This document shows positions 46,901-54,239 of a stretch of 64,000 nucleotides of DNA, piece by piece. This DNA comes from CAVVFX01 sp963747535 (GTDB lineage Bacteria; Acidobacteriota; Terriglobia; Bryobacterales; Bryobacteraceae). Both the position numbers and the translations under genes were made by a program. Each line of letters begins with the position of its first letter. Position 1 is the stretch's first letter. Where the stretch lies: the NCBI GenBank assembly GCA_963747535.1, contig CAVVFX010000025.1, positions 62,001 to 126,000 on the forward strand. Reading direction: 5' to 3'. The notes under the pieces were generated by a model. It had not been told where the DNA came from. It ran no database searches and saw only the letters and a list, made by a program, of their open reading frames with translations.

Positions 46901-47314
46901 GGACAGGGACTTCGTCCGGACCAGATTCTGCCGAATGGCGGGGTTATCGTTCCGAACTTTACAATCGGCCAGCGCTTTGCCACGCAATACGAAAACCCGA
47001 TCTGGAATGTCAACGCGTTCGGGTATCCCGCAGCGTTCACCCTGGGAACGCTGGGTCGCAACACGCTTGACGGCCCGCGATTGGCGTGGTCACAGGCTTC
47101 CGCTTCAAAGATCTTTACCATTCGGGAGAGGATACACTTTGCGATCCGCTATGACATAAACAATGTCTTCAAGAACCCCAACTTCACGAACCCGAGTTCC
47201 GTGGTAAATCTTGGCAGTCCCGGGCTCTTCGGGAAACTTACCGGGACCCAGGGGGGGTGGTGTTGTCTCGGTGGTCAGTTTGTCGGTACTCTGGGTTTGA
47301 AGTTGACGTTCTGA
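43937..47314 (+). CDS. TonB-dependent receptor, first gene of the catabolic operon
   Basis: This 1125-residue receptor has a signal peptide (VLIASLAGWMCPKLPGQSA), the regulatory-like domain NIVGHVADSSGAAVPGVEVIAL, the plug AGGMLSATYKSGTNDFHFEG and a barrel ending in FVGTLGLKLTF. The ATG at 43937 lies behind GAGGTG; an ATG at 43919 is a possible alternative. It is followed 20 bases later by the N-acylamino-acid racemase-like gene, so it likely imports the substrate of the operon across the outer membrane. Confidence 0.88.
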   Translation: MRFAYKCVLIASLAGWMCPKLPGQSATGNIVGHVADSSGAAVPGVEVIALNPEKGERFHTVTDQQGLYRLFYLAPATYTLSFQRTGFATIERPNVILQANETPSIDVQLSVGNLTQKIDVTSASPLLETATSTTGTVMEGKEMNTLPIMQRYTWMSMYLMPDVTSMNGFHIDGMRDRGLGYTLDGISGLQPVIGGEATNGTVSTTPNAIEEVKLDSTVLPAEYGHSAGGMLSATYKSGTNDFHFEGEDRYVNNDFLHRAYFNLGNAPFSYHELSSLVTGPVFLPKIYNGRNKTFFMFGWSMHREKYDQSVFASVPSPAELAGNFTFNGQGYPIYDPATTRQVNGAWTSTPFPGNILPQSRFDPAIVNFLSHQPWSPANNLGGSGLTTATGPVNNYGANSVYHSFRYRYDGKIDHYFSDSNRMYARFSEVLNRANTDPIGINWSLADGGAIPTPSNQENAVISDTHVFGPNLVNEAHLGFDHYKQSYTPPGLNGNWAQQLGIPGVSGATFPEFVDSNGNAFFGATPVGGASYAVTANDTFQDNLTFIHRRHSLRMGYELIKTSSDSLIASIPGGEYYFGGTGYPFTPNTGNDFAAFLLGSVVKATFNTTLATWLPRWWSQALYVQDDWVVNPRLTLNLGLRWSFETPFQTKYGQQSEFNPTAIDPLTGMPGAITHPSGALARDDWKHYQPRVGAAYRINNKMVFRAGFALTTIDLFTTALNQNFDEYTSNTTIQSPVGNPSPAFFLSQGPGPVNFNILANGTSPFVGTNYSSRTATYYDPSLHNAYAMNWNATYQYQFAANYLLELSYQGSAGNGLLEGWNMNTVPLNISTNPAVLQKIYQNYQSYLPYPNFGNITMWSNFGHSTYHAGTIKIQKRFSQGLTLMSFYTYSKAIDDCDNDGICYGQTFYDRSLEKGPSGFDVANRFVTYATYELPLGKGRQLMNRGGVLDYVFGGWNVTWIQTFQSGLPVTFTMAGSPYNYLAGNTGTGAGQGLRPDQILPNGGVIVPNFTIGQRFATQYENPIWNVNAFGYPAAFTLGTLGRNTLDGPRLAWSQASASKIFTIRERIHFAIRYDINNVFKNPNFTNPSSVVNLGSPGLFGKLTGTQGGWCCLGGQFVGTLGLKLTF

Positions 47315-47334
47315 AAAATGCAGGTTGACCACCA

Positions 47335-48444
47335 TTGAAGATCGAACGGGTTGTAGTCACGCATGTTCGCGTGCCGCTGCTGGAGCCGTTCCGAATCAGC
47401 TCGGGCGTGGTGTCGGAGAAAGACGGCATCGTAGTCGCGCTTCATTCGGACGGCTTGGTTGGTTATGGCGAGTCTTCGCCGATGTCCGGAACGTTCTATT
47501 CCGAGGACACCCCTGAAGCATCCTGGGCTGAGTTGCGGGATATCGTGGCTCCGGCCATCGCCGGGCGCGAGTTTGAGGGACCGGAAGATTGGAACCGGGC
47601 TCTCGACGCTCTCGTGCCTGGAGCGTTTACGAAGGCTGGCGTCGAGACGGCCTTCTGGGACTTGGCCGCCCAGACGGCGAATCAGCCGCTGCATCAACTG
47701 CTGGGCGGGACTCGGACTCGCGTCGAGTCCGGCCTGGCCGTTGGGTTGTGCGAGAACACCACTCAATTACTGGAAACGATTACCCGCTACTTAGCTTGCG
47801 GCTATCGAAGGGTCAAGCTGAAGATTGAACCGGGCCGGGACGTTCAGTTCGTGAAGGCCGCGCGTGAGGAGTTCAGGGACATTCCGATGTGGGTGGATGC
47901 CAACGGAGCCTATACTCTCCGGGACAAGGATGTGTTTCACGCTCTCGATGACCTCGACCTGGTGATGTTCGAGCAACCCTTTCCGGCGTCGTTCCTCAAG
48001 GAGTCGGCCGAACTGCAGCGGCACGTACGCACGCCCGTGTGCCTGGACGAAAGCCTTCACAGCGTGCACCAGCTAAAATCGGCCATTGAGCTTGGCAGCT
48101 TTCGCATCGCGAATTTCAAAATTCAGAGGGTCGGTGGTTTCTATCGTGCTCTCGAGATGGACGCCATCTGCCGCGAGAACTCGATTAGCGCCTGGGTCGG
48201 CACAATGCCCGAACTCGGCATCGGACAAGCTCAGGGAGCCGCGCTCGCGTCGCTGAATAATTTTGTTTATCCAACCGACGTGGAGGCAAGTGACCGATGG
48301 TTTTGCAACGATATCATCTCGCCTTTCATCCAGGTTCAAAAAGACGGTTACATTGAACTTCCTTCGTCCCCGGGTATCGGATACAGTATAGATCAGGCTA
48401 AAATTCAGAAGTACAAAATCGCATCCAGGAGCTTTCCCGAATGA
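47335..48444 (+). CDS. Enolase-superfamily NSAR/OSBS-like racemase
   Basis: This 369-residue enzyme starts at TTG 47335 and belongs to the MLE/NSAR-OSBS subgroup of the enolase superfamily. It has the first base K in YRRVKLKIEPGRD and metal ligands D in WVDANGAY, E in EQPF and D in DESLHS. The opposite lysine is in NFKIQRVGGFYRAL, all as in N-succinylamino acid racemase/o-succinylbenzoate synthase (for example the Amycolatopsis enzyme). No menaquinone genes are near, and the neighbours are a deacetylase and a PLP lyase, so racemisation of N-acylamino acids is the better guess. No signal peptide is present, so this step would be cytoplasmic. Confidence 0.83.
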   Translation: MKIERVVVTHVRVPLLEPFRISSGVVSEKDGIVVALHSDGLVGYGESSPMSGTFYSEDTPEASWAELRDIVAPAIAGREFEGPEDWNRALDALVPGAFTKAGVETAFWDLAAQTANQPLHQLLGGTRTRVESGLAVGLCENTTQLLETITRYLACGYRRVKLKIEPGRDVQFVKAAREEFRDIPMWVDANGAYTLRDKDVFHALDDLDLVMFEQPFPASFLKESAELQRHVRTPVCLDESLHSVHQLKSAIELGSFRIANFKIQRVGGFYRALEMDAICRENSISAWVGTMPELGIGQAQGAALASLNNFVYPTDVEASDRWFCNDIISPFIQVQKDGYIELPSSPGIGYSIDQAKIQKYKIASRSFPE

Positions 48445-49397
48445 TGCATATTGATCGACGCGCCTTTCTTGCCTCCCTCGCGGCCTCTCTGGCTGCAGCG
48501 TCCGAACGTCTGCCGGCCAACCGCAATGTGAAGTGGGGATTGAGTGCCGGACTCTGGTCTCATTACCCCAAATCCTCCTTCACCGATATTTTGGATGTCA
48601 TGCGTGATACCGGGTTTATCGGCGTCCGCCTCACCGGCTATCCGGGCATTCTGAAAACCTACAATCTCACGGCATCGCAGCTCGAACAGGAAGTGTCGAA
48701 GCGAAACCTTCACGTCATCACCATCTCGTTTGGTGGTCCGGTGAACGATCCGTCGAAGCACAAAATGGTGGTCGACAAAGCTCGCGAAGCCATGCGCTTT
48801 CTGCAGGGATTCGGCGCCGATCGTCTGGTGGTCTTTCCGCCGGGACGAGTCAAGCCGGGCGAGGACGTCGATGCCGCGTTTCGCTCCATGTGTACGGGCT
48901 TCAATCTGATTGGCGAAGCGGCCAATGAGATGGGCTTTCGCGCCGGGGTTCACAATCACCTCGGCGAGATGGTCCAGGGACCGGACGAAGTGGACCGATG
49001 CATGGCCCTGACCGATCCTAAGCTGTTCAATTTTGCGCCCGACACGGCCCATCTGCACCTTGGCGGCTCGGACGTCGTGAAGATGTTCGACAAATACAAA
49101 CATCGTCTGGTGTTTATGGATTACAAGGATGCCCGCTGGACCACTCCGACGGCCGACCTGGTACTCCCGAATGGGGTCGTGGAGAAAAAAGATTCGTCCG
49201 AGGCAAAGTTTTTTGAGAGCATCTATGATTTGGGCGACGGGGATATCGACTTCCCGGGTTGCCACAGAATTCTGAAAGAAATAGGATACAAAGGTTGGAA
49301 CTGTGTTGACCTCGACCGCACTCGCAACGGCCCGCTGGCGAGTTATCAGCACAGCGGGCGCTATATCGTGAATCGTCTGGAGCCAATTTATGTCTGA
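48441..49397 (+). CDS. Sugar phosphate isomerase/epimerase-like TIM barrel, exported
   Basis: The 318-residue protein begins IDRRAFLASLAASLAAASE, a Tat-type signal, and continues as a xylose-isomerase-like TIM barrel. Likely metal ligands lie in GFRAGVHNHLGEM, FAPDTAHLHLGG and LVFMDYKDARW, and a late Asp in GDGDIDFPGCHRIL. Its ATG overlaps the racemase stop by 4 bases (ATGA) and its end overlaps the next gene by 8, so all three are translationally coupled. The reaction is unknown; related proteins epimerise or dehydrate sugars and inositols. Confidence 0.8.
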   Translation: MMHIDRRAFLASLAASLAAASERLPANRNVKWGLSAGLWSHYPKSSFTDILDVMRDTGFIGVRLTGYPGILKTYNLTASQLEQEVSKRNLHVITISFGGPVNDPSKHKMVVDKAREAMRFLQGFGADRLVVFPPGRVKPGEDVDAAFRSMCTGFNLIGEAANEMGFRAGVHNHLGEMVQGPDEVDRCMALTDPKLFNFAPDTAHLHLGGSDVVKMFDKYKHRLVFMDYKDARWTTPTADLVLPNGVVEKKDSSEAKFFESIYDLGDGDIDFPGCHRILKEIGYKGWNCVDLDRTRNGPLASYQHSGRYIVNRLEPIYV

Positions 49398-50682
49398 AAT
49401 GTTTTCCGGGTCTGAGTCTTTCTCTCGCCGTGCGGCGATGAAGTGGGCGGCCGCGCTGCCCGTACTCGGTTCCATTGCCGCCGACTCGCTATGGGCGCAA
49501 GCCAAAGCTGTGGTGAGTGCCAAAGTACCCGGCAATGTCTATACCGCTATCGGCGTCCGTCCTTTCATCAACGCGCGCGGCACCTGGACTTACCTGAGCG
49601 GCTCGCTCGAACTGCCGGAAGTTCGGACGGCAAAGCTGGAGGCGTCCAAGCATTTTGTCGATATTTTTGAGTTGCAGCACGCCGCAGGGAAGCGCCTGGC
49701 CGAACTCTCCGGTGCAGAGTCGGGCATGGTGACCTCCGGCGCAGCGGGCGCCATCGCGTCTGCAACCGCTGCCTGCATGGCGGGCACTGACCCGGCGAAG
49801 ATCTGGCAGCTTCCGGACACCACCGGCCTCAAGCATGAAGTCGTCATGTTCGGCGGCCGAAGCGCGTTTGACAGCGCTGCGCGGTTGACGGGAGCGAAAC
49901 TCGTCGTGACGCACACTCACGATGAGCTGCGGTCCGTCCTTGGGCCGAACACCGCCATGGTCTACACCACTGCGCTGGGCGAAAAGCTGCAGCAGGCTCT
50001 CGCGATCACTAAATCCGCCGGCGTCCCGATGCTGCTCGACGACGCGGCGGGCATTCCTCCCATCCAGAATCTTCGCCTCTATGCCCAGATGGGAATCGAC
50101 CTGTTCTGTTTCAGCGGCGGCAAAGGGCTGTGTGGCCCCCAGTGTTCAGGCCTGTTGCTGGGACGCAAGGATCTGATCGAAGCGGCTCTCAGGAACACCA
50201 GCCCGTGGGAGGGCGCGGTCTGCCGTGCGATGAAAGTGGGGAAGGAAGAAGTGATCGGATGCCTGGCGGCTGTGGAAGCCTGGACCAAAATGGATCTGGA
50301 TGCGCTCAATCGTGAGTGGAACCGCCGCGTGCAGCGGATCGCAAAACTGGTGGAGTTGGTGCCCGGCGTCACGACCAACATCAAGATTCCGGAGGGTGGC
50401 AATCGCTATCCCACGCTGACGGTCACCTGGGACACGGAGGCTTGGAAATTCAGTGTGGCCGACTGCGACAGCGCCCTCCGCGAAGGAGAGCCGCGTATCG
50501 AAGTGCTCACGATGTCCAATCCCAGCCTGGTGCCTGCCGTGAACGAACATCACGACACCAAGACCCTGCACGAGAACAAGCTGCAAATCATCTCGATGAC
50601 GATGCAGCCGGGCGAAGAGATCATCGTGGGCCAGCGCCTGCGCTCGATCCTCGACAAAGCGCGAAAGAGCGCCAAAGCTTAA
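49390..50682 (+). CDS. SelA-related PLP enzyme (DgaE-like), Tat-exported
   Basis: This 430-residue fold-type I PLP protein belongs to the SelA-related/D-glucosaminate-6-phosphate ammonia-lyase-like family. Segments include YTAIGVRPFINARGTWTYLSGS, SGAESGMVTSGAAGAIASATAACMAGTDP, PMLLDDAAGIPP and the PLP-lysine loop FCFSGGKGLCGPQCSGLLLG (about 245). A Tat signal (SRRAAMKWAAALPVLGSIAADSLWAQA) is unusual for a PLP enzyme. It is not true SelA: it lacks the N-terminal tRNA-binding region. Likely it deaminates an amino acid or sugar. Its partner amidohydrolase follows 2 bases later, a pairing also known for EF_0837-type cassettes. Confidence 0.8.
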   Translation: MSEMFSGSESFSRRAAMKWAAALPVLGSIAADSLWAQAKAVVSAKVPGNVYTAIGVRPFINARGTWTYLSGSLELPEVRTAKLEASKHFVDIFELQHAAGKRLAELSGAESGMVTSGAAGAIASATAACMAGTDPAKIWQLPDTTGLKHEVVMFGGRSAFDSAARLTGAKLVVTHTHDELRSVLGPNTAMVYTTALGEKLQQALAITKSAGVPMLLDDAAGIPPIQNLRLYAQMGIDLFCFSGGKGLCGPQCSGLLLGRKDLIEAALRNTSPWEGAVCRAMKVGKEEVIGCLAAVEAWTKMDLDALNREWNRRVQRIAKLVELVPGVTTNIKIPEGGNRYPTLTVTWDTEAWKFSVADCDSALREGEPRIEVLTMSNPSLVPAVNEHHDTKTLHENKLQIISMTMQPGEEIIVGQRLRSILDKARKSAKA

Positions 50683-50684
50683 TA

Positions 50685-51908
50685 ATGAAACTCGCTATAT
50701 TCTTATTCGCCGCCAGCCTGCTGGCGCAGACGCAATATGACCTCCTCCTCAAAGGAGGCCATGTCATTGATGCCAAGAACAACATTTCAGCAGTGATGGA
50801 CGTTGCCATCAGCGGAGGACGCATCGCTCTGGTGGCGGCGAATATTCCATCCTCCAACGCCCGTAGAGCCATTGACGTCTCGTCGTTGTACGTAACGCCG
50901 GGCCTGGTCGACATGCATGAGCACGTCTTCTCCGGAAGCATGAACCGCGAATATCTTGGAGAGAACTGCGTTCGCGCCGACAGTTTCTCGTTCCGCAGCG
51001 GAGTCACCACAATCGTGGACGCAGGCTGCTCCGGCTGGCGAAATTTCGGCGAGTTTCGCGATGAGGTGATCAACCGGGAAAAGACCCGCGTGTTCGCCAT
51101 GCTCAACATCGTCGGGCACGGCATGGGCGGGCGCCCGGATGTGGAGCAGAACACCGCGGACATGGACCCCGTGAAGACCGCGGAAGTCGCGCGCCGCAAT
51201 CACGATGTGGTGGTCGGCATCAAGGTGGCGCATTACGCCGGACCGGAGTGGATCGCCGTGGATCGCGGCGTCGAGGCGGGCAAGCTCGCGAACATCCCGG
51301 TCATGGTCGACTTCGCAACCTTCCGCCCGGAGCGTCCCTTTCAGGAGCTCGTGCTCAAACACTTAAGGCCCGGCGACATCTACACGCACCAATACCTGCG
51401 CGTCGTACCCATGCTCGATGACAAAGGACAAGTGCTGCCTTATCTGTTTGAAGCTCGCAAGCGCGGTATCATTTTTGACGTCGGACATGGCGGCGGGAGT
51501 TTTTCTTTTCTGCAGGCGATCCCCGCGGTAAAGCAAGGCTTCGTGCCCGACTCCATCTCTACCGACCTGCACACGGACAGTATGAACGCCGGTATGAAGG
51601 ACATGCTGAACCTGATGTCGAAATTCCTCAATATGGGTATGTCGCTCGACGATGTGGTCGCCTGTTCCACCTGGCACCCGGCTCGCGAAATTCATCATGA
51701 AGAGCTGGGAAATCTCTCGGTTGGCTCGGATGCGGACGTAGCCGTCCTGCGGGTGGTGCAGGGAGATTTCGGCTTTGTGGACTCGGCCAACCTCCGCATG
51801 AAAGGCGATCGAAAACTCGAAGCTGAACTGACACTGCGGGACGGTCGTGTGGTCTGGGACCAGAACGGAATGAGCGCCAAAGACTGGAAAGATGCCAAAC
51901 CCCACTAG
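50685..51908 (+). CDS. EF_0837/AHA_3915-type amidohydrolase/deacetylase
   Basis: From ATG 50685 a 407-residue metal-dependent hydrolase is encoded, with signal peptide (KLAIFLFAASLLAQ). It has amidohydrolase motifs YDLLLKGGHVIDAKNNISAV, VTPGLVDMHEHVF (metal HxH), VGIKVAHYAGPEW (probable bridging lysine), GDIYTHQYLR, IIFDVGHGGG and ISTDLHTDS (catalytic Asp). The DADVAVL end is that of amidohydrolases with a beta-sandwich. This subfamily deacetylates N-acyl or O-acyl small molecules. The ORF is open much further upstream in another frame of the PLP gene, which is not real coding. Confidence 0.83.
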   Translation: MKLAIFLFAASLLAQTQYDLLLKGGHVIDAKNNISAVMDVAISGGRIALVAANIPSSNARRAIDVSSLYVTPGLVDMHEHVFSGSMNREYLGENCVRADSFSFRSGVTTIVDAGCSGWRNFGEFRDEVINREKTRVFAMLNIVGHGMGGRPDVEQNTADMDPVKTAEVARRNHDVVVGIKVAHYAGPEWIAVDRGVEAGKLANIPVMVDFATFRPERPFQELVLKHLRPGDIYTHQYLRVVPMLDDKGQVLPYLFEARKRGIIFDVGHGGGSFSFLQAIPAVKQGFVPDSISTDLHTDSMNAGMKDMLNLMSKFLNMGMSLDDVVACSTWHPAREIHHEELGNLSVGSDADVAVLRVVQGDFGFVDSANLRMKGDRKLEAELTLRDGRVVWDQNGMSAKDWKDAKPH

Positions 51909-52818
51909 CCGCCGCGACTTTCTCGCGTTGGCCGGCAGCGTCGCCGCGAGGGCTGCTTCAGCGAAGCCGGCGCCGGTCATTATCGATACGCACCTCGAGG
52001 TCTGGACCTTCGACCCGAAGTTTCCCTTCCACCATCCCGAGCGTCCGGAGTTGAAGCGGGTGCCGGTGGAGGCGCCGATCGAAAATGAAGTCGAGGAGAT
52101 GCGAGAGTTCGGGCTCAAGTACACCGTGCTCGTCAATCCCCGCTTTTTTGGCTGGGACAACTCGTATATCAGTTATTCTCTGCACAAATATCCGCAACTG
52201 TTCGTCGCGCACGGCCTTCTCGACCCGCTTGGTCCCGATCCCGCCGGGAAGCTTCGCTACTGGGTCCAGGAGCATGGCTTCCAGGGAATGCGATTCAGTC
52301 CCATATACCATCCCAATGCGACCTGGCTGAATTCCAAAGAACTCTATCCGTTATGGCGCGAGGCCGAACGTCTCGGCGCGGTATTTAACTTCTACATCCT
52401 GCCCCAACAGATGCCTATGTTGGAGGACATGGCAGGGCGCTTCCCCGGTGTCAAAATTGTCATCGATCATCTGGGCAAACCGGACCTGAAACTGGCCGAT
52501 CCCTGGGCCGACTTCCGGAAGATGTTCCGCTTGAAGCGATTTCCCCAGGTCTGGGTCAGTGCGTCCGAGCCGTACGAGATCTCCCTGACGAAAACCTATC
52601 CGTATCGCGACGTTTATCCTTTCTACAAAGCTGTCTACGAGGAGTTCGGCGGGAAACAACTGGTATGGGGCACGGGATACCCGAAGCCCCGCTGGGAACT
52701 GCCTATGGATAAAGAGCTCGACTTCGTTCGCGAAGCTCTCGACTTCTACTCGCCCGCGGACCGGGAGTTGATTCTCGGCCAGAATGCGCTCCGTATCTGG
52801 AAATTTCCGAAAGGTTGA
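51892..52818 (+). CDS. Amidohydrolase 2-family protein, Tat-exported
   Basis: The 308-residue TIM-barrel hydrolase has a Tat-type signal (SRRDFLALAGSVAARAASA) and overlaps the preceding deacetylase by 17 bases. The first metal motif reads IDTHLEVW, with Glu where the family has the second His of HxH. Later ligands (GVKIVIDHLGKPDLK, VWGTGYPKPRWELP) are present, though the usual WGTDxP Asp is Gly. It might bind metal differently or act as a lactonase-like enzyme with altered chemistry. The substrate is unknown. Confidence 0.78.
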   Translation: MPNPTSRRDFLALAGSVAARAASAKPAPVIIDTHLEVWTFDPKFPFHHPERPELKRVPVEAPIENEVEEMREFGLKYTVLVNPRFFGWDNSYISYSLHKYPQLFVAHGLLDPLGPDPAGKLRYWVQEHGFQGMRFSPIYHPNATWLNSKELYPLWREAERLGAVFNFYILPQQMPMLEDMAGRFPGVKIVIDHLGKPDLKLADPWADFRKMFRLKRFPQVWVSASEPYEISLTKTYPYRDVYPFYKAVYEEFGGKQLVWGTGYPKPRWELPMDKELDFVREALDFYSPADRELILGQNALRIWKFPKG

Positions 52819-54044
52819 TGCTAATGAAGGTTCTGACAATGGCTCTGGGATGCATGGCCTGCGCGTCGTTGGCCTATCCAGCCGATGTGAAGCAGATTCT
52901 GCCGCCGGGCGTGAAACCCGGTGGACCTTTTAGTCCGGGCATTCTGGCGGGCGAATTCCTTTATGTGGCGGGGCAGGGAGGTCAATTGCCCGATGGCAAA
53001 CTTCCCGAAGGACAGGAGGAGCAGATCCGGCAATGTCTGCGGAATGTCAAGACCGTGGTTGAAGCCGCGGGCCTGACGATGGATCATGTGGTCTATGTGC
53101 AGGCTTATCTGATCGACTACTCCGGCGAAGACACTCTCAACCGCGTCTGGAAAGAGTTCTTTCCCACCGCTCCGCCGGCGCGTTCCACCATCGGAGTGGC
53201 CGCGTTGCACGGTACAACCGTTGAAATGAGCGCCGTCGCGGTGAAAGATTTGTCTTTGAAGAAGCCCATCGTGCCTCCAGGATATCCGTCTACCGCCATG
53301 CCGATCTCTCCCGCGGTGCGGGTTGGCGACCGTCTCTTCCTGTCCGGATTTCTGGGACGCGACATCCATACCGGCCTGGTGCCGGAGGATCCAGCCGAGC
53401 AGGTGGAACTCGCCTTCAGCCGGCTCCACGAGACTCTGGCCGCGGCCGGCGCCGACTTCGCGAACCTGGTTTTTGTGAATCCATATCTGACCTCGAAAAT
53501 GCCCGCGGGTGTGATGAATCGTATTTACGCGAAGCACTTCGAATTCGGCAACACGCCCGCCCGCGCGACGATCGAGGTGGCAGGGTTGCCCAATGGCGCC
53601 AATATCGAATTCACCGGCGTGGCCGTCATGGACCTTGCCAAGCGGCACGCAGTCCGTCCGAAGAACATGGAGCCCAGTCCGACGGCCAGCCCCTGTGTTT
53701 TTGCCGGCGACACGTTCTACTGCTCCGCGAAATCCGGCTTTATTCCGGGTGTCAACGGGGGAATCTATGCTTCGACCGTCGAGACGCAGTTGCGGCAAAC
53801 CATGCGTAACCTGCTGGACGGCCTGGAAGAGGCTGGCATGAACTTCTCGAACGTCGTTGCGAGCAACGTATATCTTGACAATGTCGAGGACTTCCCCCGC
53901 ATGAATAGCGTTTATGTCCAGTATTTTGGTGTCGTGCCCCCCGCGCGAACGACCGTCCAGCAGTTCGCCCCGGCCGCGCGGACCGCCGACGCCAAAGGCC
54001 ATTGGCCCACGCTCGAACAGATCTCGATTATCGCCGTGAAATAG
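52818..54044 (+). CDS. Exported protein with three tandem RidA domains
   Basis: This 408-residue protein has a signal peptide (VLTMALGCMACASLAYPAD) and then three consecutive RidA/YjgF-YER057c-UK114 domains, at about 30-150, 155-280 and 285-405. Each carries the catalytic-type arginine in a PAR(S/A/T)T motif (APPARSTIGVAAL, TPARATIEVAGL, VPPARTTVQQF). RidA hydrolyses reactive enamine/imine products of PLP enzymes. Most RidA proteins have one domain, form trimers and are cytoplasmic; this one would be a monomer with three fused domains outside the cytoplasm. ATG 52818 overlaps the previous stop (TGATG); ATG 52824 is an alternative. It closes the operon. Confidence 0.85.
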   Translation: MLMKVLTMALGCMACASLAYPADVKQILPPGVKPGGPFSPGILAGEFLYVAGQGGQLPDGKLPEGQEEQIRQCLRNVKTVVEAAGLTMDHVVYVQAYLIDYSGEDTLNRVWKEFFPTAPPARSTIGVAALHGTTVEMSAVAVKDLSLKKPIVPPGYPSTAMPISPAVRVGDRLFLSGFLGRDIHTGLVPEDPAEQVELAFSRLHETLAAAGADFANLVFVNPYLTSKMPAGVMNRIYAKHFEFGNTPARATIEVAGLPNGANIEFTGVAVMDLAKRHAVRPKNMEPSPTASPCVFAGDTFYCSAKSGFIPGVNGGIYASTVETQLRQTMRNLLDGLEEAGMNFSNVVASNVYLDNVEDFPRMNSVYVQYFGVVPPARTTVQQFAPAARTADAKGHWPTLEQISIIAVK

Positions 54045-54097
54045 ATGCAGGCGCAGCGCATAAAACAAGCGCTAAAGAACGAGTGTGTTGCTAGGCT

Positions 54098-54128
54098 GGC
54101 CGTCGTCGTGCTTCTGAGCGCGGGCATA
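54098..54128 (+). repeat. Short repeat with hairpin, copy 1
   Basis: A segment GCCGTCGTCGTGCTTCTGAG and the following GCG is nearly repeated at 56633-56661 (about 24 of 27 matches). Both can form a short hairpin around a TCTG loop, with a wobble pair in this copy. It lies in the 195-base gap between the RidA gene and the GDSL gene. Confidence 0.4.
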
Positions 54129-54239
54129 GTCACCTAGGCATCGCGCGCCTGCTCACTGGAGAAAAGATACCGTGAGCAGCGCCCGCGAACAAGCAGGCGA
54201 GGAGCGCAGAACTCTATCCACAGGCAAGTCTGACTGCCG

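Noticed and set aside
44312..46987. Long open frames on the minus strand within the TonB receptor gene
   Set aside because: Antisense shadows of a clear receptor; high G+C coding creates such frames.
49390..50682. SelA (selenocysteine synthase) as support for the selenoprotein
   Set aside because: The protein is SelA-related but has an export signal, lacks the N-terminal tRNA-binding part and sits in a catabolic operon. It is not evidence for Sec synthesis.
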